Positions 55,169-63,986 of a stretch of DNA of 64,000 bases are shown in pieces. Made by a program: the position numbers and the translations under genes. Position 1 is the first letter of the stretch; each line of letters opens with the position of its first letter. The DNA lies in assembly GCF_022489035.1 (NCBI RefSeq), contig NZ_JAKVTV010000003.1, forward strand, positions 547,646 through 611,645, written 5' to 3'. The DNA comes from Christiangramia lutea (GTDB taxonomy: Bacteria > Bacteroidota > Bacteroidia > Flavobacteriales > Flavobacteriaceae). The notes below the pieces were generated by a model. The model saw nothing but the letters and a program-made list of their open reading frames with translations. It did not search any database and was not told the origin of the DNA.

Positions 55169-57076
55169 ATGAGCAATTATCACATAAAAAATCTAGAGGA
55201 ATATTTTCAGGTATATAGAAAGTCTGTTAGAGAACCGGAAAAATTCTGGCAGGAGGTAGCCGAAGAACATTTTGTGTGGAGAAAAAAATGGGATAATGTG
55301 CTTAGTTGGGATTTCTCAAAACCTGAAGTAAAATGGTTTGAAAATGCCAAATTAAATATTACTGAAAATTGTATAGACAGGCATCTGCTTGCCCAGGGTG
55401 ATAAAACTGCGATCATTTGGGAGCCTAACGATCCAAAGGAAGATACCTTGCATCTTAGTTTTAATGAGTTGCATAAAAAGGTGAATCAGTTCGCCAATGT
55501 TTTAAAGGAAAACGGAATACAGAAAGGCGACCGGGTTTGTATCTATTTACCTATGATCCCCGAATTGGCCTATGCCGTACTCGCGTGTGCCAGAATTGGT
55601 GCAATTCACTCGGTGGTTTTCGCAGGATTTTCAGCTTCAGCTTTGACTACTAGGACGCTTGATGCCGATTGTAAAATGATGATCACATCAGACGGGTCTT
55701 ATCGCGGAGATAAAACCATAGACCTTAAAGGAATAGTTGACAAGGCGCTGGAAGATTGCCCGGATGTTGAGACAGTTTTAGTTGCAAAACGAATTGGGGC
55801 AGAGGTGAACATGAAGGAAGGGCGGGATAAATGGCTGGAACCTTTAATGGAAAAAGCTTCTGATCTTTGCAAGCCCGAAATTATGGATGCTGAAGACCCC
55901 TTATTCATTTTGTATACCTCCGGGTCTACAGGGAAACCTAAAGGAATGTTGCATACTACCGCCGGGTATATGGTTTATTCAGCGTATACTTTTAAGAATA
56001 TTTTCAATTATCAAGATGATGATGTTTACTGGTGTACCGCTGATATTGGCTGGATCACCGGGCACTCCTATATAGTTTACGGTCCTTTATTGAATGGTGC
56101 CACTACAGTAATGTTCGAAGGAGTTCCTTCTTATCCCGATTTTGGCAGGTTCTGGGAGATCGTTGAAAAACATAAGGTAAATCAATTTTATACTGCACCA
56201 ACCGCGATAAGAGCCCTGGCTAAAAAGAACCTTGATTTTGTAGATAAATATGACCTTTCCTCTCTAAAAGTCCTTGGAACGGTTGGCGAGCCTATAAATG
56301 AGGAGGCATGGCACTGGTATGACAATAATATTGGTAAAAATAAAAGTCCGATTGTAGATACCTGGTGGCAAACAGAGACTGGTGGAATTATGATCTCACC
56401 AATTCCATTTGCAACACCTACCAAACCAACCTTTGCTACCTTACCATTTCCGGGGATTCAACCCGTTCTGATGGATGAAGAAGGTAAGGAGATACAGGGA
56501 AACCAGGTTGAAGGAAGACTTTGTATTAAATATCCCTGGCCTTCTATGGCACGAAGCATCTGGGGTAATCACGAAAGATATAAAGATACCTATTTCTCAG
56601 CCTATGAAAATAAATATTTTACCGGTGATGGTGCCTTAAGAGATGAAACCGGATATTACAGGATCACGGGTAGAGTGGATGATGTAATTATTGTTTCCGG
56701 ACATAATCTGGGTACGGCTCCAATTGAAGATGCCATCAATGAGCATCCGGCTGTTGCAGAATCGGCGGTTGTTGGATTCCCACACGAAGTAAAAGGAAAT
56801 GCTCTTTATGGATTTGTTATTCTGAAAGAAACCGGGGAATCACGTAATCAGGATAACCTGAGAAAGGAGATCAATCAGCAAATTGCAGATAAGATCGGTC
56901 CTATAGCCAAACCTGATAAGATCCAATTCGTGGAAGGACTTCCAAAAACCAGAAGTGGAAAGATCATGAGAAGGATTTTAAGGAAAATTGCCTCGAAAGA
57001 CACTTCAGATCTTGGAGATACATCCACACTTTTAAACCCGGAAGTAGTAGAAGGAATTATTGAAAAAGCATTATAA
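55169..57076 (+). CDS. acs: Acetyl-CoA synthetase
   Basis: A 635-residue AMP-forming enzyme that activates acetate to acetyl-CoA. I start it at the ATG at 55169 (MSNYHIKNLEEYFQVYRKSV); an in-frame upstream start at 55064 would read through the terminator hairpin. The N-terminal ACAS_N region is followed by the P-loop YTSGSTGKPKGMLHT, the acyl-pocket TADIGWITGHSYIVYGPLLN, WWQTETGG, the motif FTGDGALRDETGYYRITGRV-D and, near the end, GLPKTRSGKIMRR with the Lys that is commonly acetylated. Length is near the family norm of about 650. Confidence 0.96.
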   Translation: MSNYHIKNLEEYFQVYRKSVREPEKFWQEVAEEHFVWRKKWDNVLSWDFSKPEVKWFENAKLNITENCIDRHLLAQGDKTAIIWEPNDPKEDTLHLSFNELHKKVNQFANVLKENGIQKGDRVCIYLPMIPELAYAVLACARIGAIHSVVFAGFSASALTTRTLDADCKMMITSDGSYRGDKTIDLKGIVDKALEDCPDVETVLVAKRIGAEVNMKEGRDKWLEPLMEKASDLCKPEIMDAEDPLFILYTSGSTGKPKGMLHTTAGYMVYSAYTFKNIFNYQDDDVYWCTADIGWITGHSYIVYGPLLNGATTVMFEGVPSYPDFGRFWEIVEKHKVNQFYTAPTAIRALAKKNLDFVDKYDLSSLKVLGTVGEPINEEAWHWYDNNIGKNKSPIVDTWWQTETGGIMISPIPFATPTKPTFATLPFPGIQPVLMDEEGKEIQGNQVEGRLCIKYPWPSMARSIWGNHERYKDTYFSAYENKYFTGDGALRDETGYYRITGRVDDVIIVSGHNLGTAPIEDAINEHPAVAESAVVGFPHEVKGNALYGFVILKETGESRNQDNLRKEINQQIADKIGPIAKPDKIQFVEGLPKTRSGKIMRRILRKIASKDTSDLGDTSTLLNPEVVEGIIEKAL

Positions 57077-57126
57077 GTTCTGGCATATTATTTGATTATA
57101 ACGGTTACAACTAAAAAATTTCATTT

Positions 57127-57843
57127 ATGAAGAATTTTACTTTGCCGGCAATTTTGCTATTTTCAGGATTTCTTAATGCACAATCTGGTACCAATGGGGC
57201 GCCACCACCTCCACCAACAAATAATCCCAGTGAGATAACTCAAGTCACGCTGGATTTTTTGAATGAAATGGATAATTTATCCAGGCATCCAAACATGTCA
57301 AAAGAAAAATTTTCCGGAAGCCCGTTTTTAGACGATGAATTCAGAATGGGAAAAATACTGTCCCGTGGAAAAGAGATGCCAGTTCTTTTAAGGTATAATG
57401 TTCTGTCGAATCAAATAGAGATCAAGGTAGATGAGAATGATGAAGTGATTACTCTTCCCAGGGATCAATCTACCAGGTATATGCTTGAAGGGTATGAATA
57501 TGTCTGGATGAACCTGCTTACGGAAGAAGGTTGGAAAAAAGGGTATTACGTAAAGTATTTTGAAGGAGATAAGGTTAAGTTCATGGGGCTGCCCAGTATT
57601 TCTGTAAGAAAAGCCGAAAAGCAATCCTCAGGCTACAGTAAGGCTAAGACAGCTCATTACAAAGTAGATATGAATTATTACCTGGCCAAGGGAGATTCCA
57701 GGCTGGAATCTGTAAAAATTAAAAACAGGGATTTTGAAAAATATCTTAACCTTGATGACAGGGGCGAGGATTTTCTTGATGAGAATAAAATAAAGGAAGT
57801 AGCAGATGCCATAGATTTCCTGGAATATTATGAAACCTATTAA
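57127..57843 (+). CDS. Hypothetical exported protein
   Basis: A 238-residue protein with a signal peptide (PAILLFSGFLNAQ) and a short Pro-rich linker (GAPPPPPTNNP). The body shows FLDDEFRMGKILSRGKEMPV, LLRYNVLSNQIEIKVDENDE and WKKGYYVKYFEGDKVKF, a beta-rich fold, and a charged helical end (KEVADAIDFLEYYETY). I do not recognise a named family; the repeated 'YNVLSNQIEIK' type of strand is seen in several unannotated Bacteroidota exported proteins. Its stop overlaps the stop of the convergent nuclease gene by two bases. Confidence 0.75.
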   Translation: MKNFTLPAILLFSGFLNAQSGTNGAPPPPPTNNPSEITQVTLDFLNEMDNLSRHPNMSKEKFSGSPFLDDEFRMGKILSRGKEMPVLLRYNVLSNQIEIKVDENDEVITLPRDQSTRYMLEGYEYVWMNLLTEEGWKKGYYVKYFEGDKVKFMGLPSISVRKAEKQSSGYSKAKTAHYKVDMNYYLAKGDSRLESVKIKNRDFEKYLNLDDRGEDFLDENKIKEVADAIDFLEYYETY

Positions 57844-58517
57844 TTTTTGATCTTATAAAGATCTTTCATGCCCAATTTATTTTTTTTGTTGATCCTACCC
57901 AGTAGTTTCATAAAAATTATTGCGGTGATATATGCGTCGCCCGAGGCGGTGTGCCGGTCTGTAAGTTCTATATTATAAGCTTCAGCGATCTCGTCCAGGG
58001 AGTATATCTTATCCCTGTTAATAAGATTTGTAGCAATACGGGTGCTTTTATAAAGAACCGCAGTATCCAGAACTTTGTTTTTTAATTTGGGAAGACCGTG
58101 TCTGTTAAGGGCACGGTTTATCATTTTAAAGTCAAATCCGGCGTGGTGGGCCACCAGAACAGAATTTTGAACGTAGTTTAGAAAATTCTTCAGGCCTTCT
58201 AGTTCGGGTACTTTTTCAAACTTTTCATTCTGAATAATGCCATGGATCTTTACGGTTTCGGGATTAAATCTTGATTGCTCCAGGAAAACCTCAAAATTGT
58301 CACCTATCTCGATACTATTATTTTCTATTCTAACTGCACCTATACTTAAGATCCTGTCCTCATCAAAATCAAATCCCGTAGTTTCAGTATCAAAAACAAC
58401 GAACCTGATTTTCGAGATATCCTCAGGGAGTTTCTCTTCAAAACTTCTGGCATAATTCTGCCAGAACTCCGGAAGGTTCTCATCTATAGGTTTTTTATTG
58501 AATATGTTCCAGATCAT
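57840..58517 (-). CDS. DnaQ-like 3'-5' exonuclease
   Basis: A 225-residue DEDDh exonuclease. ExoI is VVFDTETTGFDFDEDRIL, ExoII is LVAHHAGFDFKMINRALNRH and ExoIII is RHTASGDAYITAIIF, giving the Asp, Glu, Asp, His, Asp metal set. It is probably not the main polymerase III epsilon subunit, because it is paired with a cyclic-nucleotide/CBS/DUF294 protein: its ATG overlaps that gene's stop by four bases. The pairing is common and suggests regulated nucleic acid degradation or nucleotide control, but no substrate is known. Confidence 0.9.
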   Translation of the reverse strand: MIWNIFNKKPIDENLPEFWQNYARSFEEKLPEDISKIRFVVFDTETTGFDFDEDRILSIGAVRIENNSIEIGDNFEVFLEQSRFNPETVKIHGIIQNEKFEKVPELEGLKNFLNYVQNSVLVAHHAGFDFKMINRALNRHGLPKLKNKVLDTAVLYKSTRIATNLINRDKIYSLDEIAEAYNIELTDRHTASGDAYITAIIFMKLLGRINKKNKLGMKDLYKIKN

Positions 58518-60436
58518 AAGTAATAAGTCGTTTGAAAACGAACTTTAATCAACTCCTGTATCTCTTTAATAGTCTTAAAGCAGCGTTTAAGTTTTATCTT
58601 ATCTTCCTTGCTTAAGTCCTCGAGGTTGATGAATCTACCATTATCTTTATTTTTCAAGCCCTGTTTTGTTCTGAATTTTATCATTACTCTGGATGAATAA
58701 GCACATGCCTTGTAGATCTCTTTATTGTTTGGTTCCAGTTGAGCTAGTTTTTCAAATCTTTCTGAAGTGTTGCTGATATTTTTTACCCGGTGTTCGAGAA
58801 TAAGCAATCTGGCAGCATCGGTAAGAGGCATGATTCCACGTTTTTTGATATCGAACAGGTCTTTTTTCTCTCCATCCTGTTCAACTAAAAACTGTCTGAA
58901 AAAGCCTAACGGAGAAGGATTTCTCAGGGCTTGTGCCGCCAATCTGTTCAGGAAATTACTATTGCCTTTCAAGATCTCAAATATATGGTCTGAAACGGAA
59001 TTGGTGAGTTTTACTTCACCATAGGAAATATCAAAATCGAAAAAGATCTGGCAAAGCAGGATCTCATCATTTCCTGAGGTTGTCACCCATTCAGAGAATT
59101 GCTCTTTCCATTCGCTAAGTGAGAGGCAATATTTCGGATTTCTGGCCATCATCTCTGCCGGGCAGAATTCGTAGCCTATAATATTCAGTCTTTTGGTGAC
59201 CTTGGTGGCTAGCTTAAGAAAATAAGCTCTCGTTTCAGCAAGTTTTTCTTCAGGAACATCCTCAAATACCAATGCATTATCCTGGTCTGTATGAAGTAAT
59301 TGTTCCTTTCTTCCCTGGCTACCTAGCGACATCCAGGCAAATTTCGCCGGTGGAGGTGAATCCATTTTATCAATACACCTTTTAATAGTACGCTTAATGG
59401 TGGCGTCATTCAGCTCGAAAATAATATTGGAAACATGTGAAAGTGGAATGTTGCTTTTTAAATAGCCATTAAGCAAGATCATGATCTTATTCCTGATCCT
59501 TTTTAGTTTTTTGGTACTGCTAGCACGATTAATAGCTTTCATCAATACGGCAGGATTATTACCCTGGGAAACTATAATATCATGTTCAGAAACTATACCT
59601 TTAACTTTTGTGTTTGGAGTCCCATCTTTAGTGATGCATAAATGATTGATGTTATGCTTCATCATGGTTAATTGGGCCTGGGAGATCGTTAAATTTTTGG
59701 AATAACAAATTACCGGAGAATTCATTATTTCAGCAATGGAATCCTGGATAGTAAACCTTCCGGTTGCAACCAGTTCTCTAAAATCAACATCCGTAACTAT
59801 ACCTACCGGTTTTTTATCTTCAACTACAATTACAGAACCAACCTTTCTTTTGCTAATCAGTGTAGCTGCCTTTTGAATACTTGTTTCAGGAGAAACAGTG
59901 ACCATTTTCTTTACGATTGGGATTGGTTGTAATTCAAAATGAGCTTCCTTCTTAAGGCTAATATCGTCCTCGTCTGCGATTAATTTTCCACGATGTTCAT
60001 TGGAATATGGATTTCTCGTATTAGAGGCGAAACTCTCGATCAGAAAATTACCAACCTGAGAATTGCTAATGGTATAAGGTTTAAAGACATTCAGGGGTAT
60101 GGCATAGATCACGCTTTCTTCATCGGTGATCGCGTTTATCTGGTAATTTTCCTTGGCAAAAAGCGGTCTTAAGCCAAATACATCGCCTTCATCGCATTTG
60201 TCAATCGTCTCAGGTTCCTGTCCGTTATCTGCCTTTTGAAGATCTACTGCACCTTTCTGAACTATGTAGAAATACTCATGAACCTTTTCATTTTTTGAAA
60301 AAATAGTTTGTCCCTGTTCAAAATACATCACCTTTATTTCCGAAGCAATCTTGTCAAGTTCGGCCCGATGAAGAAGGGAAAAAGGGGGGAAGTCGGCTAA
60401 AAAGTCGGCAATCCTTATGGCAATAGAATTCGTCAT
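58514..60436 (-). CDS. cNMP-binding/CBS/DUF294 putative nucleotidyltransferase
   Basis: A 640-residue cytosolic protein. The order is a cyclic-nucleotide-binding-like domain (about 15-130, MYFEQGQTIFSKNEKVHEYF), two CBS domains (about 165-290, ISKRKVGSVIVVEDKKPVGI and VKGIVSEHDIIV), a DUF294 nucleotidyltransferase-like domain with the signature SLGSQGRKEQLLHTDQDNAL, and a DUF294 C-terminal helical domain. The GS...RxExxxxxDxD pattern is that of the PII uridylyltransferase-like fold, suggesting nucleotidyl transfer to a protein or small molecule, regulated by ligand binding in front. It overlaps the exonuclease gene. A -7 box ends four bases before its ATG. Confidence 0.9.
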   Translation of the reverse strand: MTNSIAIRIADFLADFPPFSLLHRAELDKIASEIKVMYFEQGQTIFSKNEKVHEYFYIVQKGAVDLQKADNGQEPETIDKCDEGDVFGLRPLFAKENYQINAITDEESVIYAIPLNVFKPYTISNSQVGNFLIESFASNTRNPYSNEHRGKLIADEDDISLKKEAHFELQPIPIVKKMVTVSPETSIQKAATLISKRKVGSVIVVEDKKPVGIVTDVDFRELVATGRFTIQDSIAEIMNSPVICYSKNLTISQAQLTMMKHNINHLCITKDGTPNTKVKGIVSEHDIIVSQGNNPAVLMKAINRASSTKKLKRIRNKIMILLNGYLKSNIPLSHVSNIIFELNDATIKRTIKRCIDKMDSPPPAKFAWMSLGSQGRKEQLLHTDQDNALVFEDVPEEKLAETRAYFLKLATKVTKRLNIIGYEFCPAEMMARNPKYCLSLSEWKEQFSEWVTTSGNDEILLCQIFFDFDISYGEVKLTNSVSDHIFEILKGNSNFLNRLAAQALRNPSPLGFFRQFLVEQDGEKKDLFDIKKRGIMPLTDAARLLILEHRVKNISNTSERFEKLAQLEPNNKEIYKACAYSSRVMIKFRTKQGLKNKDNGRFINLEDLSKEDKIKLKRCFKTIKEIQELIKVRFQTTYYL

Positions 60437-60440
60437 AGAC

Positions 60441-60448
60441 CAAATTTA
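60441..60448 (-). promoter_or_regulatory. -7 box TAAATTTG directly before the DUF294 gene
   Basis: TAnnTTTG on the minus strand, four bases before the ATG. This predicts a leaderless transcript. Confidence 0.5.
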
Positions 60449-60476
60449 TCTGAAAAATGACAAAAATGGAATATTA

Positions 60477-61559
60477 TTAATCCTCAATTTCAATTTTATA
60501 ATCGCTTATCAGTTTATAGATGGCCTTTTCAGTTTCTGAAAGTTGCACATATTCCGGTTCAATATCCCTGTTCACTTTCTTGAAATAAGGTTTGATCTCT
60601 CCAGTTTCATAAGTTTCAATAACCTTTGGGTGTACATAATAGCTTCTACAAACAGACCTGGTATTTCCAAGTCCTTCAGCAGCAGCATCAAATCCTATCA
60701 AGATATTCTTTTTGTTTTGCTTTTCATCCTCGGTATATCCTATTTCATGTAAGGTTTCGAAAAAGATCTTAGTGGCAGACCAGGTCCTGAAGTCCTTAGC
60801 CGAAAACATATCGCCACTAATTTCATGGATATATTCATTAATCATCCCACTATCTATACTTTGCTTTTCTCCATTTTCATTATAGAATTTGAAGAGTTCC
60901 CAGCCAGGGATCTCTTCACATTGATTGATCAATTCTACCAGCCTTTGATCTTCAACTGTTATCGAATGCTCTTTACCTTTTTTGCCAATAAATTCAAACT
61001 TCAATCCGTCTTTAAAGGTTTTTACGTGCCTGGTTCTAAAGGTGGAAAGACCGTAGGTTTTATTATTCTTTGCATAGTAATGATTTCCTACCCTAATATG
61101 AGTTTCTTCCATAAGTCGGATTACCAATGCAAGAACTTTTCTTTTTGGCATCCCTTCAAGATTAAGATCTTTATCAACCTGTTTTCTAATCTTCGGCAGC
61201 ATTTTTCCGAAGGAAGTCATTTTAAAAAACTTGGTTTGATTCCTGATCTTTGACCAGGTAGGATGATACATATACTGTTTGCGCTCCTTTTCGTCTCTAC
61301 CCACTACTTGAAGATGCCCATTGGGAAGATGAGTGATTCTTACATTTTTCCATGCCGGTGGAATCACCAGGCCTTTTATCCGGTCTATGGTTTTGGAGTC
61401 TGAAATTTTCTCCTCCTTTTTGTAATAAGCGAAACCACGCCCCACTTTTTTTCTAATTATTGAGAGGTGGCTTTCGGAAACATATCTGAGATTGGCCAAT
61501 TTCACCGCTTCATGCGGATCGTTCATTACCGTTTCTACATCATCAGGCGACAGCGTCAT
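60477..61559 (-). CDS. DNA topoisomerase IB (poxvirus-like)
   Basis: A 360-residue enzyme that relaxes supercoils through a 3'-phosphotyrosyl intermediate. The N-terminal domain has GLVIPPAWKNVRITHLPNGH and GRDEKERKQYMYHP. The catalytic domain shows RLMEETHIRVGNHYYAKNNK (Arg), the Lys-containing FKDGLKFEFIGKKGKEHSI, FSAKDFRTWSATKIFFETL (Arg with the histidine/lysine position) and the active Tyr in RSVCRSYYVHPKVIE. Bacterial members are of this short viral type. It is a single gene preceded by a hairpin and no clear -7 box. Confidence 0.94.
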   Translation of the reverse strand: MTLSPDDVETVMNDPHEAVKLANLRYVSESHLSIIRKKVGRGFAYYKKEEKISDSKTIDRIKGLVIPPAWKNVRITHLPNGHLQVVGRDEKERKQYMYHPTWSKIRNQTKFFKMTSFGKMLPKIRKQVDKDLNLEGMPKRKVLALVIRLMEETHIRVGNHYYAKNNKTYGLSTFRTRHVKTFKDGLKFEFIGKKGKEHSITVEDQRLVELINQCEEIPGWELFKFYNENGEKQSIDSGMINEYIHEISGDMFSAKDFRTWSATKIFFETLHEIGYTEDEKQNKKNILIGFDAAAEGLGNTRSVCRSYYVHPKVIETYETGEIKPYFKKVNRDIEPEYVQLSETEKAIYKLISDYKIEIED

Positions 61560-61638
61560 AGATTTTTTATTTAAATATAAGCGGAATAACTATGGGGTAC
61601 ATTTAAAGATTTGTGAAACTTCAGCCAATGAAAATAAA

Positions 61639-61662
61639 AAACTCCCTGATTTCAGGGAGTTT
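61639..61662. terminator. Hairpin terminator after the M42 peptidase gene
   Basis: AAACTCCCTGA pairs with TCAGGGAGTTT with a very short loop. It follows the stop of the minus-strand peptidase gene by 26 bases. Confidence 0.8.
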
Positions 61663-61687
61663 ATGAATTTATTAGGAATCGTATAGC

Positions 61688-62776
61688 CTATTCGAAATAG
61701 CTAAAGCTGTCACCTGATTTAATTTTTAAAAGTGATTCGTAGATAAGGTTGATCACATTTTCTACGTCATCCTTATGCACCATTTCCACCGTAGTATGCA
61801 TATACCTTAATGGTAAAGATATTAAGGCAGAAGGTACCCCTCCGTTACTATAGGCAAAGGCATCGGTATCTGTCCCGGTAAATCTCGAAGAAGCATGACG
61901 CTGGAATGGTATATTCTTTTCCTCGGCAGTGTCGATGATTAATTCCCTCAATTTATTCTGAACCGCTGGAGCATAAGAAATAACCGGTCCGTCACCAATC
62001 TTATTCAGTCCGTTGGTCTTTTTCTCGATCATTGGAGTAGTGGTGTCATGAGTTACATCTGTCACTATTGCAACATTCGGCTGAATTCTATGGGTGATCA
62101 TTTCAGCGCCTCTTAAACCTATTTCTTCCTGAACCGAATTTGTAATGTATAATCCGAAAGGCAATTTTTCACCATTTTCCTTTAATAGCTTAGCAACCTG
62201 AGCGATCATGAATCCGCCGATTCGGTTATCAAGTGCACGGCAAACAAATTTATCTTCGTTCAGTACAAAAAATTCATCCGGGTAAGTGATCACACAACCA
62301 ACGTGTACTCCTAGCTTTTCAACTTCTTCTTTATTAGAGCAACCAACATCTATACAGATATTATCCATTTTAGGAGACTGTTCTTTTTCTTTATCGCGGG
62401 TATGAATAGCAGGCCATCCAAAAACACCTTTTACAATTCCTTTTTTGGTGTGGATATTCACTCTTTTGGAAGCAGCGATTTGATGGTCGCTACCACCGTT
62501 GCGAACTACATATATAAGACCTTCGTCTGAAATGTAATTGACATACCAGGAGATCTCATCGGCGTGTCCTTCTATTACAACCTTATATTCAGCTTCAGGA
62601 TTAATCACTCCAACGGCAGTTCCATAGGTGTCGGTAATGAATTCATCCACGTAAGGTTTCAGGTATTCCATCCATAATTTCTGACCTTTGGCTTCATATC
62701 CGGTTGGTGCTGCATTATTAAGGTAGTTCTCCAGGAACTCCATCGATTTTTTGTCTAGTATCTTGCTTTTCTTCAT
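61688..62776 (-). CDS. M42-family metallo-aminopeptidase
   Basis: A 362-residue cytosolic dinuclear zinc aminopeptidase forming large complexes in characterised relatives. Metal and catalytic motifs: VVIEGHADEISWYVNYI (His, Asp), CRALDNRIGGFM (bridging Asp), NSVQEEIGLRGAEM (Glu base and Glu ligand), VTDVTHDTTTP (Asp) and SLPLRYMHTTVEMV (His). All expected ligands are present. Older records call such proteins endoglucanase M, which is a misnomer. The start at 62776 gives MKKSKILDKKSMEFLENYLN, a normal N-terminus. Confidence 0.93.
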   Translation of the reverse strand: MKKSKILDKKSMEFLENYLNNAAPTGYEAKGQKLWMEYLKPYVDEFITDTYGTAVGVINPEAEYKVVIEGHADEISWYVNYISDEGLIYVVRNGGSDHQIAASKRVNIHTKKGIVKGVFGWPAIHTRDKEKEQSPKMDNICIDVGCSNKEEVEKLGVHVGCVITYPDEFFVLNEDKFVCRALDNRIGGFMIAQVAKLLKENGEKLPFGLYITNSVQEEIGLRGAEMITHRIQPNVAIVTDVTHDTTTPMIEKKTNGLNKIGDGPVISYAPAVQNKLRELIIDTAEEKNIPFQRHASSRFTGTDTDAFAYSNGGVPSALISLPLRYMHTTVEMVHKDDVENVINLIYESLLKIKSGDSFSYFE

Positions 62777-62814
62777 TATTCAGAATTATTTTCACGAATT
62801 TAAAAAGTTTTAGA

Positions 62815-62844
62815 TTGGTGACAACTTGCGAATGATTAATTTTG
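62815..62844 (+). promoter_or_regulatory. Promoter TTG-N19-TAATTTTG for the DUF4294 gene
   Basis: A TTG at 62815-62817 and TAATTTTG at 62837-62844 with the consensus 19-base spacer, 48 bases before the GTG start. Confidence 0.6.
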
Positions 62845-62892
62845 GAATGATTTTGGTTTAAATCAATGAACAAACGATTGAATTAAATTATA

Positions 62893-63603
62893 GTGATTAG
62901 GTATATATACATATTAATGGTATTGGTAAGTTTCAATGCAATTGGGCAGAAATCAACAAAGATTTTCCCTAAGGATAGCGTTGAGACCGATTCTATTGAG
63001 AAACAATACATGATCATTGCCGGTGATTCTATACCCAGGGAAATGATAGACCTGGAGGAAGTTGTCTTGTTACGTAAGCTGAAATTCAACAGTATGAAGG
63101 ATAGAAAGCGTTATTTGATCCTTCGTAGAAAAACCCGTAAAGTTTATCCTTATGCTAAACTGGCTTCAGAAAGACTAGTAGACCTCAATTCGCGTTTAGA
63201 TCAGATCAAATCGAAAAGAGACAGGAAGAAATACACCAAGATTGTCCAGGATTATATCGAGAAAGAATTTTCTGCTGAATTAAAGAAACTCACCAGGACA
63301 GAAGGACAAATCCTGGTTAAGTTAATCCACAGGCAAACCGGCATTACAACCTTTGACCTGGTAAAGGATCTTAAAAGTGGGTGGAGAGCATTCTGGTATA
63401 ATACTACAGCAAGCATGTTCGATATATCCTTAAAGGAGGAATATCATCCGGAAACCAATCAGGAAGATTTCCTAATTGAAGATATATTGCAACGATCTTT
63501 CCGTGATAATATATTGGAAAGGCAGGAAAGTGCCCTGGATTTTGAGTACCTTGATTTGAGTGATAAGTGGAATAATAGTGTGACTTCCAAAAAAAGCAGT
63601 TAA
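62893..63603 (+). CDS. DUF4294 exported protein
   Basis: A 236-residue protein of the Bacteroidota family DUF4294, with a signal peptide (IRYIYILMVLVSFNAIGQ) and a start at GTG 62893. The family core runs about 40-200: IAGDSIPREMIDLEEVVLL, DRKRYLILRRKTRKVYPYAK, TRTEGQILVKLIHRQTGITT and LKSGWRAFWYNTTASMFDIS. The basic, helix-rich core and its conserved Tyr/Arg residues have no assigned activity. It is monocistronic with its own promoter and is the last gene before the promoter repeats at the window end. Confidence 0.88.
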   Translation: MIRYIYILMVLVSFNAIGQKSTKIFPKDSVETDSIEKQYMIIAGDSIPREMIDLEEVVLLRKLKFNSMKDRKRYLILRRKTRKVYPYAKLASERLVDLNSRLDQIKSKRDRKKYTKIVQDYIEKEFSAELKKLTRTEGQILVKLIHRQTGITTFDLVKDLKSGWRAFWYNTTASMFDISLKEEYHPETNQEDFLIEDILQRSFRDNILERQESALDFEYLDLSDKWNNSVTSKKSS

Positions 63604-63681
63604 CTTCTCCAGTCTTTTTCACTGTCTTCCAGTGCAATAACTAAAAACCTTAAATTTTTCCAAAAAAACCAAAGATTTTGT

Positions 63682-63713
63682 TTGGCTGAAAGAAAGAAGT
63701 TGACGTATATTTG
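63682..63713 (+). promoter_or_regulatory. Tandem promoter 1
   Basis: TTG (63682-63684), 21-base spacer, TATATTTG (63706-63713), followed by CAGCCGCTTTGAGAG. Confidence 0.75.
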
Positions 63714-63818
63714 CAGCCGCTTTGAGAGCAAGGCGATGTTCACTGACACGAGAGATGGTAAGGGTTGCGAGGCGATAAAGGGTCTTAAGGATTAAATAAA
63801 ATTTTTTTCAAATTTTAT

Positions 63819-63850
63819 TTGGTTGGAGAGCAAAAGTCGTTGTATGTTTG
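63819..63850 (+). promoter_or_regulatory. Tandem promoter 2
   Basis: TTG (63819-63821), 21-base spacer, TATGTTTG (63843-63850), followed by CAGCCGCTTTCGAGAG. An A+T-rich palindrome (63794-63820) overlaps its upstream edge. Confidence 0.75.
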
Positions 63851-63954
63851 CAGCCGCTTTCGAGAGGAGGTGGGAAGTTCACTGAAAGTACTGGGAATGG
63901 GGTATAGCGAGTTATTAGCTATCAAAAATTAAATAAATTTTTTTCTGAATTTAT

Positions 63955-63986
63955 TTGGTTTGCGAAGAAAAGTCGTTTTATATTTG
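63955..63986 (+). promoter_or_regulatory. Tandem promoter 3
   Basis: TTG (63955-63957), 21-base spacer, TATATTTG (63979-63986), followed by CACCCGCTTTGGAG to the end of the window. Confidence 0.75.
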
